Shown: piece after piece, positions 24,911 through 32,926 of the stretch | Numbering within the stretch: the stretch's first letter is position 1 | Layout: every line of letters begins with the position of its first letter | From: JBCBKU01 sp038521345 | Lineage (GTDB): Bacteria > Pseudomonadota > Alphaproteobacteria > Rhodobacterales > Rhodobacteraceae | Direction: 5' to 3' | DNA: 64,000 nt | NCBI GenBank assembly: GCA_038521345.1 | Contig: JBCBKU010000002.1 | Coordinates: 62,001 to 126,000, forward strand | Notes under the pieces: model-generated | Seen by the model: only the letters and a program-made list of their open reading frames with translations | What the model was told of the DNA's origin: nothing | Databases searched by the model: none | Program-made: the position numbers and the translations under genes

Positions 24911-25723
24911 TCAGAAGTCTGCTGCGACTCCGGGCAGACGCAGATTGCGGATCAGGTCTCGCATCTCTTGGCGGGCTGCGACGTTCGAAATGTTCATCTG
25001 TCCCTGAACTCCTACATCGCGCAGATCTAGCAGAGTCAGACCCCTTGGGAACAATTCGCGGAAGATCACCCGCTCGGAAAAACCTGGCGCAACCCGAAAC
25101 CCTATGCGTCGCGCCAGCTCTTCCATCGCAGCGCCGATCTTCTTCTTGTTATGCATCGCCTGTGCACCAAGGCGGTTCCGGACCACGATCCAGTCGATCG
25201 GTGTCAGGCCGGCCCGGGCACGCAATTGTCGCGCGTTCCAGACCATCTCGGAATAGATCGACGGCCCGACGACCACGTTCGTTTCTGGATCTGTCTGGGC
25301 CAGAAGATCGAAGTCCACAAAACTGTCGTTCATCGGCGTAATCAGCGTGTCGGCAAGTGAATGGGCCACCTGGCTCAGCCGCGTGAACGATCCCGGACAG
25401 TCGATGAGAATGAAGTCGCTGCTGCTTTCCAGGGCCAGGACGCCCTGGGTCAGACGGCGGTCTGAGGCATTCTCGCCTTCTTCCAAGGTAGCAGGGTCCA
25501 CATCGGGCAGTGGGATGTAGCGGGGCATCGGCAGGTTGAGCCGGTGCCGAGATGCAAACGCCTGCCGGTTCTCCAGATACCGCGCGAAGGACTTCTGGCG
25601 CAGGTCCAGATCGAGCACGCCCACGCGATGGCCCATCCGCACCAATGCCGTCGAGATGTGCATCGCTGTGGTGGACTTGCCGGATCCGCCCTTCTCATTC
25701 CCGACGACAATCACATGGGCCAC
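24911..25723 (-). CDS. mipZ: Division-plane positioning ATPase MipZ
   Basis: At 270 residues this is a ParA/MinD-type ATPase. The deviant P-loop EKGGSGKST is at residues 10-18, followed by GHRVGVLDLDLRQKSFARYLENR, which is characteristic of MipZ, ILIDCPGS for Walker B, and a long C-terminal segment (GFRVAPGFSERVIFRELFPRGLTLLDL) that is the MipZ hallmark. In Caulobacter MipZ binds ParB near the pole and inhibits FtsZ away from midcell, as a gradient. The gene lies downstream of rpmE on the same strand, with a hairpin in between. Confidence 0.93.
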   Translation of the reverse strand: MAHVIVVGNEKGGSGKSTTAMHISTALVRMGHRVGVLDLDLRQKSFARYLENRQAFASRHRLNLPMPRYIPLPDVDPATLEEGENASDRRLTQGVLALESSSDFILIDCPGSFTRLSQVAHSLADTLITPMNDSFVDFDLLAQTDPETNVVVGPSIYSEMVWNARQLRARAGLTPIDWIVVRNRLGAQAMHNKKKIGAAMEELARRIGFRVAPGFSERVIFRELFPRGLTLLDLRDVGVQGQMNISNVAARQEMRDLIRNLRLPGVAADF

Positions 25724-25825
25724 GGGCGGGCAGTCCTTCTACATGAAATCTTCAATTCGCAGATGAGCGACCAGACGAGATCGCCCGACACACAGCGAGC
25801 CACGGGCGGTGCCAGGAGCCCGTCG

Positions 25826-25851
25826 AACGCCACCCAACCGGAGGTGGCGTT
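25826..25851 (-). terminator. Stem-loop between rpmE and mipZ
   Basis: A perfect 9-bp stem AACGCCACC/GGTGGCGTT (25826-25834 and 25843-25851) with an 8-base loop lies 20 bases downstream of the rpmE stop. No U-run follows on the minus strand, so termination may be partial. Confidence 0.5.
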
Positions 25852-25871
25852 CCGAAAAGCGCCTAAGCGCC

Positions 25872-26093
25872 TTAGAAGCCGAGGCCTTCGTACTTCTTCT
25901 TGAATTTGGACACACGGCCACCGGTATCCATGATCCGGGTTCCGCCGCCAGTCCAGGCGGGGTGCACCGACGGATCGATGTCGAGCGCGAGTTGGTCGCC
26001 TTCGGCGCCCCACGTCGACTTCATCTGAACGACCGTCCCGTCAACAAGCTTTACGTCGATCAGGTGGTAATCGGGATGCGTATCGGATTTCAT
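25872..26093 (-). CDS. rpmE: 50S ribosomal protein L31
   Basis: This 73-residue protein is MKSDTHPDYHLIDVKLVDGT... with the L31 core KSTWGAEGDQLALDIDPSVHPAWTGG and the basic KFKKKYEGLGF end. The zinc-binding Cys of the C+ form are absent, so it is a C-minus L31. It binds the 50S subunit at the central protuberance bridge. Its start is 11 bases after the rplS stop, so the two are co-transcribed. Confidence 0.95.
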   Translation of the reverse strand: MKSDTHPDYHLIDVKLVDGTVVQMKSTWGAEGDQLALDIDPSVHPAWTGGGTRIMDTGGRVSKFKKKYEGLGF

Positions 26094-26104
26094 CGTCGGT
26101 CTCC

Positions 26105-26494
26105 TTACGCGCCAGCGTTGGCGCCCGATTTGGGCTTGTATGTCGTGTCCTCGGCGATCCGGGCCGACTTGCCGCGGCGGGCACGCAGATAATAGAGTTT
26201 TGCGCGGCGCACGCGGCCACGGCGGACTACGGTGATCGACTCGATGTTGGTCGAATGCAGCGGGAACACACGTTCGACGCCTTCGCCGAACGAAATCTTC
26301 CGGACGGTAAACGATCCGGCGATCCCATCGCCGTTCTTGCGGCTGATGCACACGCCCTCGTAATTCTGAACACGCGACCGGGTGCCTTCGGTCACCTTGT
26401 AGCCGACGCGGATAGTGTCGCCGGCCTTAAAGTCCGGGATGTCCTTCGCCAGAGCAGCAACCTGCTCGGCTTCGATCTCAGCAATGAGGTCCAT
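26105..26494 (-). CDS. rplS: 50S ribosomal protein L19
   Basis: The 129-residue L19 shows its conserved core FKAGDTIRVGYKVTEGTRSRVQNYEGVCISRKNG, SFTVRKISFGEGVERVFPLHSTNIESI and RRGRVRRAKLYYLRARRGKSARI. It sits at the 30S-50S interface. I chose the ATG at 26494 (MDLIAEIEAEQ), which has AGGAGTAGG just upstream; the frame is open further upstream but not L19-like. It follows trmD, as in most bacteria. Confidence 0.96.
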   Translation of the reverse strand: MDLIAEIEAEQVAALAKDIPDFKAGDTIRVGYKVTEGTRSRVQNYEGVCISRKNGDGIAGSFTVRKISFGEGVERVFPLHSTNIESITVVRRGRVRRAKLYYLRARRGKSARIAEDTTYKPKSGANAGA

Positions 26495-26546
26495 CGGACC
26501 TACTCCTATTTTGGCCCACGGTTGATCCGCGGAGGTGGGGCTGCCC

Positions 26547-27365
26547 TCAGAGCTCTTGGTCTCCATCCGGGTCCTTACCGTGCTTCGCACAATAAGCCCG
26601 CCAGAGGTCAGGGCGGCGTTCCTTTGTCAGCCTTTCGGCCATGGCCCGTCTCCAGTCGGCGATCTTCGCGTGATGGCCCGACAGGAGAATGTCGGGGATC
26701 GCGCGGCCTTCCCAAATTCCGGGCCGTGTATACTGAGGATGCTCCAACAAAAAATCCGAGAAGGTTTCCTCCTCGGTCGAAGCCTGATTCCCAAGCACGC
26801 GCGGTATAAGCCGGACCGTCGCGTCGATCAAGGCTTGCGCGGCAATCTCGCCACCGGTCAGGACGAAGTCTCCGATGGACACCTCTTCGATCCCGAAGTG
26901 ATCGAGAACCCTCTGATCAATCCCCTCGAACCGACCGGAGACAAGGGTCACGCCATCACCCTGGGCTAGGTCGACCGCACGGGCCTGAGTAAAAGGTGTG
27001 CCGCGCGGGGACAAAGCGAGGATCGGGTGCGCACCATCTGCACCCGAATGGGCGTAGGCGATGGCGCGGCCGAGAATGTCCGGGCGCAAGACCATACCCG
27101 CCCCACCGCCCGCCGGGGTATCGTCGACATTCCGGTGCCGGCCTTCGCCAAACTTCCGAAGATCAGTCGTGGTTAGGCGCCAGAGACCGTCCTTCAGTGC
27201 CTTTCCCGTGAGCGAAAGCCCGAGCGTCCCGGGAAATGCTTCTGGAAACAGGGTCACCACACGCGCGTCCCAAGCTCCGGTCTCCGGTCGCGCCTCCATG
27301 AGATCGCGCGGCGCGACCGTTGCCTTGGCCGTAAGGCGCCCATGGGAGCGTCCGGTTTCCGTCAA
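26547..27365 (-). CDS. trmD: tRNA (guanine37-N1)-methyltransferase
   Basis: TrmD methylates G37 next to the anticodon and prevents frameshifting. Seen here are VVTLFPEAFPGTLG, the knot-forming DDTPAGGGAGMVLRPD, ALSPRGTPF, LVSGRFEGIDQRVLDH and EVSIGDFVLTGGE, all in family order, and a complete C-terminus (RRPDLWRAYCAKHG). An ATG at 27299 would give 250 residues. I extend to the TTG at 27365 (272 residues) because the extra sequence contains SHGRLTAKATVAPRDLM, an extension I recall from Rhodobacterales TrmD. The start is uncertain; the gene is not. Confidence 0.93.
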   Translation of the reverse strand: MTETGRSHGRLTAKATVAPRDLMEARPETGAWDARVVTLFPEAFPGTLGLSLTGKALKDGLWRLTTTDLRKFGEGRHRNVDDTPAGGGAGMVLRPDILGRAIAYAHSGADGAHPILALSPRGTPFTQARAVDLAQGDGVTLVSGRFEGIDQRVLDHFGIEEVSIGDFVLTGGEIAAQALIDATVRLIPRVLGNQASTEEETFSDFLLEHPQYTRPGIWEGRAIPDILLSGHHAKIADWRRAMAERLTKERRPDLWRAYCAKHGKDPDGDQEL

Positions 27366-27495
27366 CGGCCGATACCGGAAGGTGCGCCTGCGGCGCGCTC
27401 CATCTGGCACTGCGTGCGGGCCGGGGCGATGCCCCGGGTCAAGGACCGGATCGAGCTTCGCTGAACGCTCGGACGGACAAGCGATGCCGCCAGCA

Positions 27496-28002
27496 TCAGA
27501 GAAGCCCCTCGGGCAGGTCAGCGACGAGGCGTCCGCGCCTGAGATCCACCGTGGGGACAGTTGCCTTTGTGAAGGGCAGAAGGATCGGCGCTGTGAGATC
27601 CGGTCCTGTGATTTCGAGCAGATCCGAGGCACCGTGGTTCATCACCGCATTGATCCTACCAAGAAGTGCTCCGCCCGTGTCATAGACGTCGAGGCCGATA
27701 AGGTCGGCGTGGTAATACTCATCCTCGTCGGTATCGGGCAACAGCGCACGGTCGACATATAGTCGTGTTCCACGCAAGGCGTCCGCCGCCTCTTTGGTGG
27801 TAACGCCAGAGAGGCGGGCGGTCAGAGCCGTCTTTGCGGTGCCGGTCAGGGTCACAGCAAAGCGGCGCGTGCCGTCTTCCGTTTCGAGCGGACCATAGGC
27901 TGCCACGTCTTCGGGCGCGGCGGTGAAGCTTTTTAGCCGTACCTCTCCCCGCGTGCCGAAGGCACCGGCAAGGGCGCCGAGACAGATCCGCTCTGCTGTC
28001 AT
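27496..28002 (-). CDS. rimM: 16S rRNA-processing protein RimM
   Basis: This 168-residue maturation factor for the 30S head binds S19. The N-terminal domain starts ICLGALAGAFGTRGEVRLKSFT, the classic RimM opening. The PRC-barrel half follows with DEDEYYHADLIGLDVYDTGGALLGRINAVMNHGASDLLEI and ends ILLPFTKATVPTVDLRRGRLVADLPEGL. ATG 28002 has CAGGGG at good spacing and is preferred to the GTG at 28017. The start overlaps the stop of a small membrane-protein gene by 4 bases. Confidence 0.93.
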   Translation of the reverse strand: MTAERICLGALAGAFGTRGEVRLKSFTAAPEDVAAYGPLETEDGTRRFAVTLTGTAKTALTARLSGVTTKEAADALRGTRLYVDRALLPDTDEDEYYHADLIGLDVYDTGGALLGRINAVMNHGASDLLEITGPDLTAPILLPFTKATVPTVDLRRGRLVADLPEGLL

Positions 28003-28169
28003 TTCGACCCCTGACACAGTCCGGACTTGTCCCAGATGCCGCCAGCCCTTTCGCAGTTGGCCGGGGCGTGCGCGCGTTCATAAGCCATGCCGCCGAGAAA
28101 AGCTGCGCCGACGGCCAGCCAGAAGGCTGGCCGGATCAACAATGTCAGGACCCCGACGAGACGCAGCAC
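27999..28169 (-). CDS. Small single-span membrane protein between rpsP and rimM
   Basis: A 56-codon frame starts with GTG at 28169 and ends TGA at 27999-28001, overlapping the rimM ATG by 4 bases. The product has one hydrophobic segment (about residues 3-28, LRLVGVLTLLIRPAFWLAVG...), then a charged tail with two Cys: AYERAHAPANCERAGGIWDKSGLCQGS. That suggests a periplasm-facing tail able to form a disulfide. It lies in the same frame as rpsP, six codons after its stop. Tight coupling to rimM argues that it is real. Function is unknown. Confidence 0.6.
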   Translation of the reverse strand: MLRLVGVLTLLIRPAFWLAVGAAFLGGMAYERAHAPANCERAGGIWDKSGLCQGSK

Positions 28170-28187
28170 AGCGGCACGTGGCGGAGT

Positions 28188-28640
28188 TTACTCCGCCTTT
28201 TCCTCTGCGCTCTCTTCAGCGGGAGCCTCGGCCGCATCATCTGCCGCCTCATCCGCTGGCGCCGCGGCCTCTTCCGCTGCGGCCTTGGCGGCCTCTTCGG
28301 CTTCGGCGGCCTTGGCGGCTTTTTCTTCGGCGCGCTCCTTCGCCTTGGAACCGGGTTCTGCCTTGTTCGGGTTGTTGCGCTCTTTCTTCTCGAGCTTGCC
28401 GGCGGCTTCAAGCATGCGGGCGATGCGGTCCGTGGGTTGCGCGCCTTGGCCCAACCAGTATTCCACACGCTCCACGTTCATCTTGACGCGATCTTCGCTG
28501 TCTTTCGGCAGCAGCGGATTGTAGGTGCCCAGCTTCTCGATAAAGCGACCGTCCCGTGGCATGCGGCTGTCGGCGGCGACGATGGAGTAGAACGGGCGCT
28601 TCTTTGAGCCCCCACGGGCAAGGCGAATCTTCATGGCCAT
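28188..28640 (-). CDS. rpsP: 30S ribosomal protein S16 with long acidic/alanine tail
   Basis: The 150-residue protein starts as a normal S16 (MAMKIRLARGGSKKRPFYSIVAADSRMPRDGRFIEKLGTYNP; about 80 residues). A ~60-residue extension rich in Ala, Glu and Lys follows (EERAEEKAAKAAEAEEAAKAAAEE-type sequence), probably helical and exposed. S16 is usually 80-100 residues; C-terminal extensions are known in alphaproteobacteria. The ATG at 28640 abuts the chorismate mutase stop and has AGGAG 9 bases upstream. An 8-bp inverted repeat overlaps its stop codon (28182-28199). Confidence 0.95.
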   Translation of the reverse strand: MAMKIRLARGGSKKRPFYSIVAADSRMPRDGRFIEKLGTYNPLLPKDSEDRVKMNVERVEYWLGQGAQPTDRIARMLEAAGKLEKKERNNPNKAEPGSKAKERAEEKAAKAAEAEEAAKAAAEEAAAPADEAADDAAEAPAEESAEEKAE

Positions 28641-28952
28641 TTAGGTATTCTCCTGATTTTCGGCATGTTTTTCATGATGTTGAATGACCTCTGCAATGAT
28701 GAAGGCCAGAAACTTCTTGGCGAATTCCGGGTCGAGATCGGCCCTTTGCGCCAGGTCTTCGAGACGTGCGATCTGCGCCGCTTCGCGGGCGGGATCGGAA
28801 GGGGGAAGTTGGTGGACGGCCTTGAGTTGCCCCACGGCCTGCGTGTGTTTGAACCGCTCGCCCAGCGTGTAGACGAGGATTGCATCGAGCCGGTCGATCG
28901 AAGCGCGATGGTCCGCCAGAAGGCCGGCCGCGCGGGCGGTGTCATCGGTCAC
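28641..28952 (-). CDS. Chorismate mutase, AroQ type
   Basis: This 103-residue all-helical protein fits the AroQ family: RASIDRLDAILVYTLGERFKHTQAVGQLK at the N-terminus supplies the active-site Arg and Lys, with DPAREAAQIARLEDLA and FAKKFLAFIIAEVIQHHE to follow. It converts chorismate to prephenate for Phe and Tyr synthesis. Its start overlaps the stop of the fourth GNAT gene by 4 bases, and its stop abuts rpsP, so it is embedded in the ribosomal operon. Confidence 0.88.
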   Translation of the reverse strand: MTDDTARAAGLLADHRASIDRLDAILVYTLGERFKHTQAVGQLKAVHQLPPSDPAREAAQIARLEDLAQRADLDPEFAKKFLAFIIAEVIQHHEKHAENQENT

Positions 28953-29518
28953 GTGGGCCTCGTCAAGTTAGAGCTGTGTGCGTCTGAGTGGGTGGTCGTG
29001 TCGTCAGGACCCGGATGGCGCCAGACGTGCAAAAGACCCAGATCGGGAACGTCATGGGTCCCCTCAAATTCGGCTCCGAGCCGCTGGGCCAAGGCGACGG
29101 ATCGGGTATTCTCCGGTGCCACACAGCTGATTAGGCGCGTCCATCCATAGGTCTCGTATGCAAATCGGCGCGCAGCTAACGCCGCCTCGTAGGCGATGCC
29201 TCTGCCTTCGCCGGAAGCAAACAATGACCATGCAAGTTCGCGTTCCGGCCAGTCCTCGGGATGATAGATGCCGGTTACGCCCAGGGGTTCGCCGGTGAGC
29301 CGGTCGGTGATCATCCATCGACCGTACCCGCGCAAGTGCCACTGGCCCACGAGTTCGGTCAGTGCCCGGTAGCTCGCGGCGCGATCAAATGGCCCGCCGA
29401 CGAATATCGCTCGGTCCGAGGCGCGAAACTCGGCATAGGTATCCAAATCGGAGATGGCTGGCAGCCGCAGTCTCAGCCGCTCGGTCTCAATTTCGGGAAT
29501 CTCGAACCTCGGTGTCAT
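28949..29518 (-). CDS. GNAT family N-acetyltransferase (RimJ/RimL-like), distal copy
   Basis: This 189-residue acetyltransferase begins IETERLRLRLPAISDLDTYAEF and has the acetyl-CoA motif GEGRGIAYEAALAARRFAYE, followed by SCVAPENTRSVALAQRLGAEF. These are the standard RimJ/RimL landmarks. It has a longer, Thr/Asp/His-rich C-terminal tail than its three neighbours. It is the last of four overlapping paralogues. The substrate is unknown; protein N-termini or small amines are both possible. Confidence 0.9.
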   Translation of the reverse strand: MTPRFEIPEIETERLRLRLPAISDLDTYAEFRASDRAIFVGGPFDRAASYRALTELVGQWHLRGYGRWMITDRLTGEPLGVTGIYHPEDWPERELAWSLFASGEGRGIAYEAALAARRFAYETYGWTRLISCVAPENTRSVALAQRLGAEFEGTHDVPDLGLLHVWRHPGPDDTTTHSDAHSSNLTRPT

Positions 29519-30102
29519 GGGGCCGACCCCGTGGGCCCAGCATGGCGAACAACCACACAGTCATCATCTTCGCACATCGCAGCCTCTGCGATCGGATCGA
29601 GATGCCCTCCGATCCTGGTCGCAAGCGCGATCGAGGCTGAGTTCTCGGGGTGGATATAGCTTACGAGACGGTCCAGGGCGTCCGGCCCCAGGGCCTGGTC
29701 CCGAGCTGCCATCGCCGCCTCCGTCGCCAGACCCCGACCCTGCACTTCGGGTGCGAAAATATATCCAAGCTCTGGTTCGTTATCCCCCGGCTCAGCGCCG
29801 ATTTGTACGAAGCCGATCACTGCGGGGTCGGGTTTCTCCGTGACTGCCCAAACGCCGTGCCCGCGCAGGAGCCACGTACCTGTCAGTTGAATGAACTCTC
29901 CCCACGCATCCTCTCGTGACTTCGGGTGACCGAAAAAGCGCCCGCCCGGGCCCAGAACCATGCCAGCGAATGCCTCGAAATCCTCGATCCGTGGCGCGCG
30001 AAGACGGAGGCGTGATGTCTCGATCACGGGGAGGATCGCCTGGAGTATACGGGCGCGCCGCGCCGTCGGCCCGCTCGACGGGCGTTCATGAAAGGCGGTC
30101 AC
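29515..30102 (-). CDS. GNAT family N-acetyltransferase, third of four
   Basis: The 195-residue paralogue has the same layout: VIETSRLRLRAPRIEDFEAFA, WAVTEKPDPAVIGFVQIG, then VQGRGLATEAAMAARDQALG for acetyl-CoA and SYIHPENSASIALATRIGGHLDP. Its N-terminus carries about 25 extra basic residues. Both ends overlap neighbouring genes by 4 bases. Confidence 0.9.
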   Translation of the reverse strand: MTAFHERPSSGPTARRARILQAILPVIETSRLRLRAPRIEDFEAFAGMVLGPGGRFFGHPKSREDAWGEFIQLTGTWLLRGHGVWAVTEKPDPAVIGFVQIGAEPGDNEPELGYIFAPEVQGRGLATEAAMAARDQALGPDALDRLVSYIHPENSASIALATRIGGHLDPIAEAAMCEDDDCVVVRHAGPTGSAP

Positions 30103-30611
30103 TTTTGTGTCTCCGGATCATGGCGATAGACCACATCCTCGGGCCAGGGTGCCGTCGCTTCCGGATCGATCCGTGCGCCGAGGCGTTCCGCCAGTTGGGC
30201 TGAGCGCGCGTTTGCCGGATCGATGTAGCTGACGAGCGTCGGCACGCCCATGGGGCCGAACGCATGCGCCAAGACCGCCTGTGCGGCCTCGAAGGCGATG
30301 CCCTTGCCTTCCGCCTTGGCCACAACGGACCAGCCGATCTCAAGTTCGAGAAAGTGCGGCGGTTTGCCGAGGCCGGTCATACCATAGGTCTCATTCGTGG
30401 ATCGGTCGGTGATGGCCCAGTATCCCACGCCCAGAAGCGCCCAGCTTCCAACTTCCGCAGCAAATTCCGACCATGCGCGTTCCCGGTCGTAAGGTCCGCC
30501 GATGAGCGCCGCGCGATCCGAGCACAACAGCGTCGCCATCGGCTCAAAATCCTCGAAGCGCGGCGCGCGAAGCACGAGGCGTTCCGTTTCAAGTGTTGGT
30601 GCGACGGTCAT
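30099..30611 (-). CDS. GNAT family N-acetyltransferase, second of four
   Basis: At 170 residues this copy has LETERLVLRAPRFEDFEPMA, YWAITDRSTNETYGMTGLG, the acetyl-CoA motif AEGKGIAFEAAQAVLAHAFG and SYIDPANARSAQLAERLGARID. I chose the ATG at 30611 because it overlaps the previous stop by 4 bases and begins the homologous region; an upstream in-frame ATG at 30701 would run into the neighbour. Confidence 0.9.
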   Translation of the reverse strand: MTVAPTLETERLVLRAPRFEDFEPMATLLCSDRAALIGGPYDRERAWSEFAAEVGSWALLGVGYWAITDRSTNETYGMTGLGKPPHFLELEIGWSVVAKAEGKGIAFEAAQAVLAHAFGPMGVPTLVSYIDPANARSAQLAERLGARIDPEATAPWPEDVVYRHDPETQK

Positions 30612-31132
30612 GCCAGTTCCTCTGGGGCAGGGTGGCGATAAACATGGTCGTTCGCCTGATCGGCGTGCGGCGGCAACGGGGCTCCGGAATCCCGTTGGCA
30701 ACCAAGGCGCTGCGCAAGTGCGACCGATCTGTCATTGCCGTCGCGGATATAGCTGACAGCGGTGGTCCAGCCGAGCACGGAATACGCGTGCGTACGGGCA
30801 GCGACCGCGGCTTCGTGCGCAATTCCCCTGCCTTCTGCATCCTCGAAAACCAGCCAACCCAATTCGTGCTCGGGCCATGTTTCGGGAAAGAACGGTCCGA
30901 CAAGGCCGAGGGCCGTGTCACTGTTCTTGGCAGTAACCGCCCAAAGCCCGAAACCGCGCACCTGCCAGTGGCCCAGCATGGCCGCAAAGTTCTTCCATGC
31001 TTGGAACTTTGGAACATTTCCGCCCGTGAAGCGCGCGCGTTCGGACATGTAGTAGGTGACGATCGCCGCCTCATCCTGCGGGCCTGGCGGGCGCAACGTC
31101 AGGCGTTCGGTTTCGATGACAGGGGTGCTCAT
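30608..31132 (-). CDS. GNAT family N-acetyltransferase, first of four
   Basis: This 174-residue protein opens the acetyltransferase array: VIETERLTLRPPGPQDEAAIV, LWAVTAKNSDTALGLVG, the motif AEGRGIAHEAAVAARTHAYS and SYIRDGNDRSVALAQRLGCQRD. Its start is 118 bases downstream of the ffh stop on the same strand, so a promoter may lie in that gap. Compared with the others it has MSERARF in place of the SDRA segment. Confidence 0.9.
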   Translation of the reverse strand: MSTPVIETERLTLRPPGPQDEAAIVTYYMSERARFTGGNVPKFQAWKNFAAMLGHWQVRGFGLWAVTAKNSDTALGLVGPFFPETWPEHELGWLVFEDAEGRGIAHEAAVAARTHAYSVLGWTTAVSYIRDGNDRSVALAQRLGCQRDSGAPLPPHADQANDHVYRHPAPEELA

Positions 31133-31250
31133 CGGATTCCCCCGATCGACATGCGTGCGGTGTGCTCTTCTTCATTCTGGTGGGAACACGCCGGGTGTGC
31201 GCTCGGAAGACGGGAGGGCAGCGCCCCCCTGTGCAGGTGCAATCGCAGGG

Positions 31251-32747
31251 TCATTTCTTTTTTCCAAATCCGGATAGGCCCGGGGGCAGGGCCATGCCAC
31301 CCGGCGGTGTCATGCCGGCGAACGGCGTTCCGCCGGGCACCTTGCCCATCTGCGCCTGCGCGGCTTGGATCTCGGCCTCGCTGGGCATGCCGCCTTTGCC
31401 GCCGAAAAGCCCGCCCAACTGCTTCATCATCCCCTTCTTGCCCATCTTGCCGAGCTTCTTCATCGCGTCCGACATTTGTCGGTGCTGTTTCAGGAGGCGA
31501 TTGAGTTCCTGCACCTCGAGCCCGGCCCCCTTGGCAATCCGCTTCTTTCGGCTGGCCTGCAAGATCTGGGGATTGGCCCGCTCGCGCTTCGTCATCGACT
31601 GGATCAAGGCGATCTGGCGTTTCAGGATGCTGTCGTCAAACCCGGCCTCTGCGATCTGGTTCTTCATTTTGCCCATGCCGGGCATCATGCCCATGAGCCC
31701 ATCCATGCCGCCCATTTTCAGCATCTGTTCGAGCTGGCCCTTGAGGTCGTTCATATTGAACTGACCCTTCTGGAAGCGCCTCATCATGCGCTCGGCCTGC
31801 TCGGCCTCGATCGTTTCCTGCGCCTTTTCAACAAGCGCAACGATGTCGCCCATGCCAAGGATGCGGCCTGCGACCCGGTCGGGCTCGAACGTTTCGAGCG
31901 CGTCCATTTTTTCGCCGACACCGACAAACTTAATCGGCTTGCCGGTCACGGCCCGCATGGAAAGAGCTGCGCCGCCCCGCCCGTCGCCATCCATCCGCGT
32001 CAGGACCACACCCGAGATCCCGATCCGTTCATCGAAGTTCTCTGCGGTGGTCACAGCGTCCTGACCGGTCAGGCCATCGACGACGAGCAGGGTTTCCCGT
32101 GGCGTGGCCACGTCGCGGACGTCCTCGACCTGGCTCATCAATTCGTCGTCGATCGAGAGCCGGCCCGCCGTGTCGAGCATATAGACATCATAGCCGCCAA
32201 GGCTGGCCTGCTGTTTGGCGCGCTTGGCGATCTGGACCGGGCTTTCACCTTTCACGATGGGCAGCGTGTCGACGCCGATCTGGGTTCCGAGAATGGCAAG
32301 TTGTTCCATCGCCGCCGGTCGGTTGACATCGAGCGACGCCATCAGGACCCGCTTGCCGTTCTTCTCAGTCAGGCGTTTGGCGAGCTTTGCCGTCGTCGTC
32401 GTCTTACCGCCGCCCTGCAGACCCACCATCAGGATTGGGGCCGGCGGATTGTCGATCTTCAGCTCGCCCGGCTCGGCATTGTCGCCCGCCAGCACATGTA
32501 CCAATTCGTCATGGACGATCTTGACGACCTGCTGGCCTGGCGTCACCGACTTGGTGACCGACTGCCCGGTCGCCTTTTCCTGCACCGCCTTTACGAAATC
32601 ACGTGCCACAGGAAGCGATACGTCGGCCTCGAGCAGCGCGACGCGCACCTCTCGCAACGCGGTCTTGACGTCGTCTTCGCTCAGCGCGCCCTGCTTGGTC
32701 AGACGATCAAAGACGCCGCCCAAGCGTTCGGAGAGATTTTCGAACAT
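31251..32747 (-). CDS. ffh: Signal recognition particle protein Ffh
   Basis: The 498-residue SRP GTPase targets membrane proteins. The N domain begins MFENLSERLGGVFDRLTKQGAL. The G domain has P-loop GLQGGGKTT at 109-117, DTAGRLSIDDELM, and LTRMDGDGRGGAAL. The Met-rich M domain (MNDLKGQLEQMLKMGGMDGLMGMMPGMGKM...) binds 4.5S RNA and signal peptides; its tail is Gly/Met/Pro-rich. The ATG at 32747 begins the homology. No 4.5S RNA gene was found nearby. Confidence 0.97.
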   Translation of the reverse strand: MFENLSERLGGVFDRLTKQGALSEDDVKTALREVRVALLEADVSLPVARDFVKAVQEKATGQSVTKSVTPGQQVVKIVHDELVHVLAGDNAEPGELKIDNPPAPILMVGLQGGGKTTTTAKLAKRLTEKNGKRVLMASLDVNRPAAMEQLAILGTQIGVDTLPIVKGESPVQIAKRAKQQASLGGYDVYMLDTAGRLSIDDELMSQVEDVRDVATPRETLLVVDGLTGQDAVTTAENFDERIGISGVVLTRMDGDGRGGAALSMRAVTGKPIKFVGVGEKMDALETFEPDRVAGRILGMGDIVALVEKAQETIEAEQAERMMRRFQKGQFNMNDLKGQLEQMLKMGGMDGLMGMMPGMGKMKNQIAEAGFDDSILKRQIALIQSMTKRERANPQILQASRKKRIAKGAGLEVQELNRLLKQHRQMSDAMKKLGKMGKKGMMKQLGGLFGGKGGMPSEAEIQAAQAQMGKVPGGTPFAGMTPPGGMALPPGLSGFGKKK

Positions 32748-32926
32748 GTGCGGCCTCCTCAGCCGGTTCCAACCTGATCCCAACGTAAGAAGGGACCGCT
32801 CAAAGCCCAAGCGCCCCCACGGGCGAAACCTCGCTGGTGGGGGGCGATCCCGCGCCGCGCGCGGAACCGGAAGCGGCTCTCACTTCCGAAATGTGGGCGA
32901 GGCTATGGGAGAAGCGCAGGCGCCTG

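Noticed and set aside
24822..25007. Possible 61-residue protein on the + strand after the gene-free stretch
   Set aside because: It has a weak ribosome site (GGGGTG) but two thirds of it is antisense to the mipZ 3' end and its composition turns Arg-rich there, as expected of a shadow frame.
27300..27495. Separate small gene between rimM and trmD
   Set aside because: The interval is partly explained by an N-terminal extension of TrmD from TTG 27365; the rest contains only a short hairpin (27421-27437).
31365..32777. 470-codon open frame antisense to ffh
   Set aside because: It mirrors ffh codon by codon; His/Leu/Asp-rich composition and no family motif. High GC keeps such antisense frames open.
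32748..32926. 4.5S RNA gene near ffh
   Set aside because: I looked for the conserved SRP RNA core (GGAAGCAGCCAAGG-like loop) upstream of ffh and did not find it.
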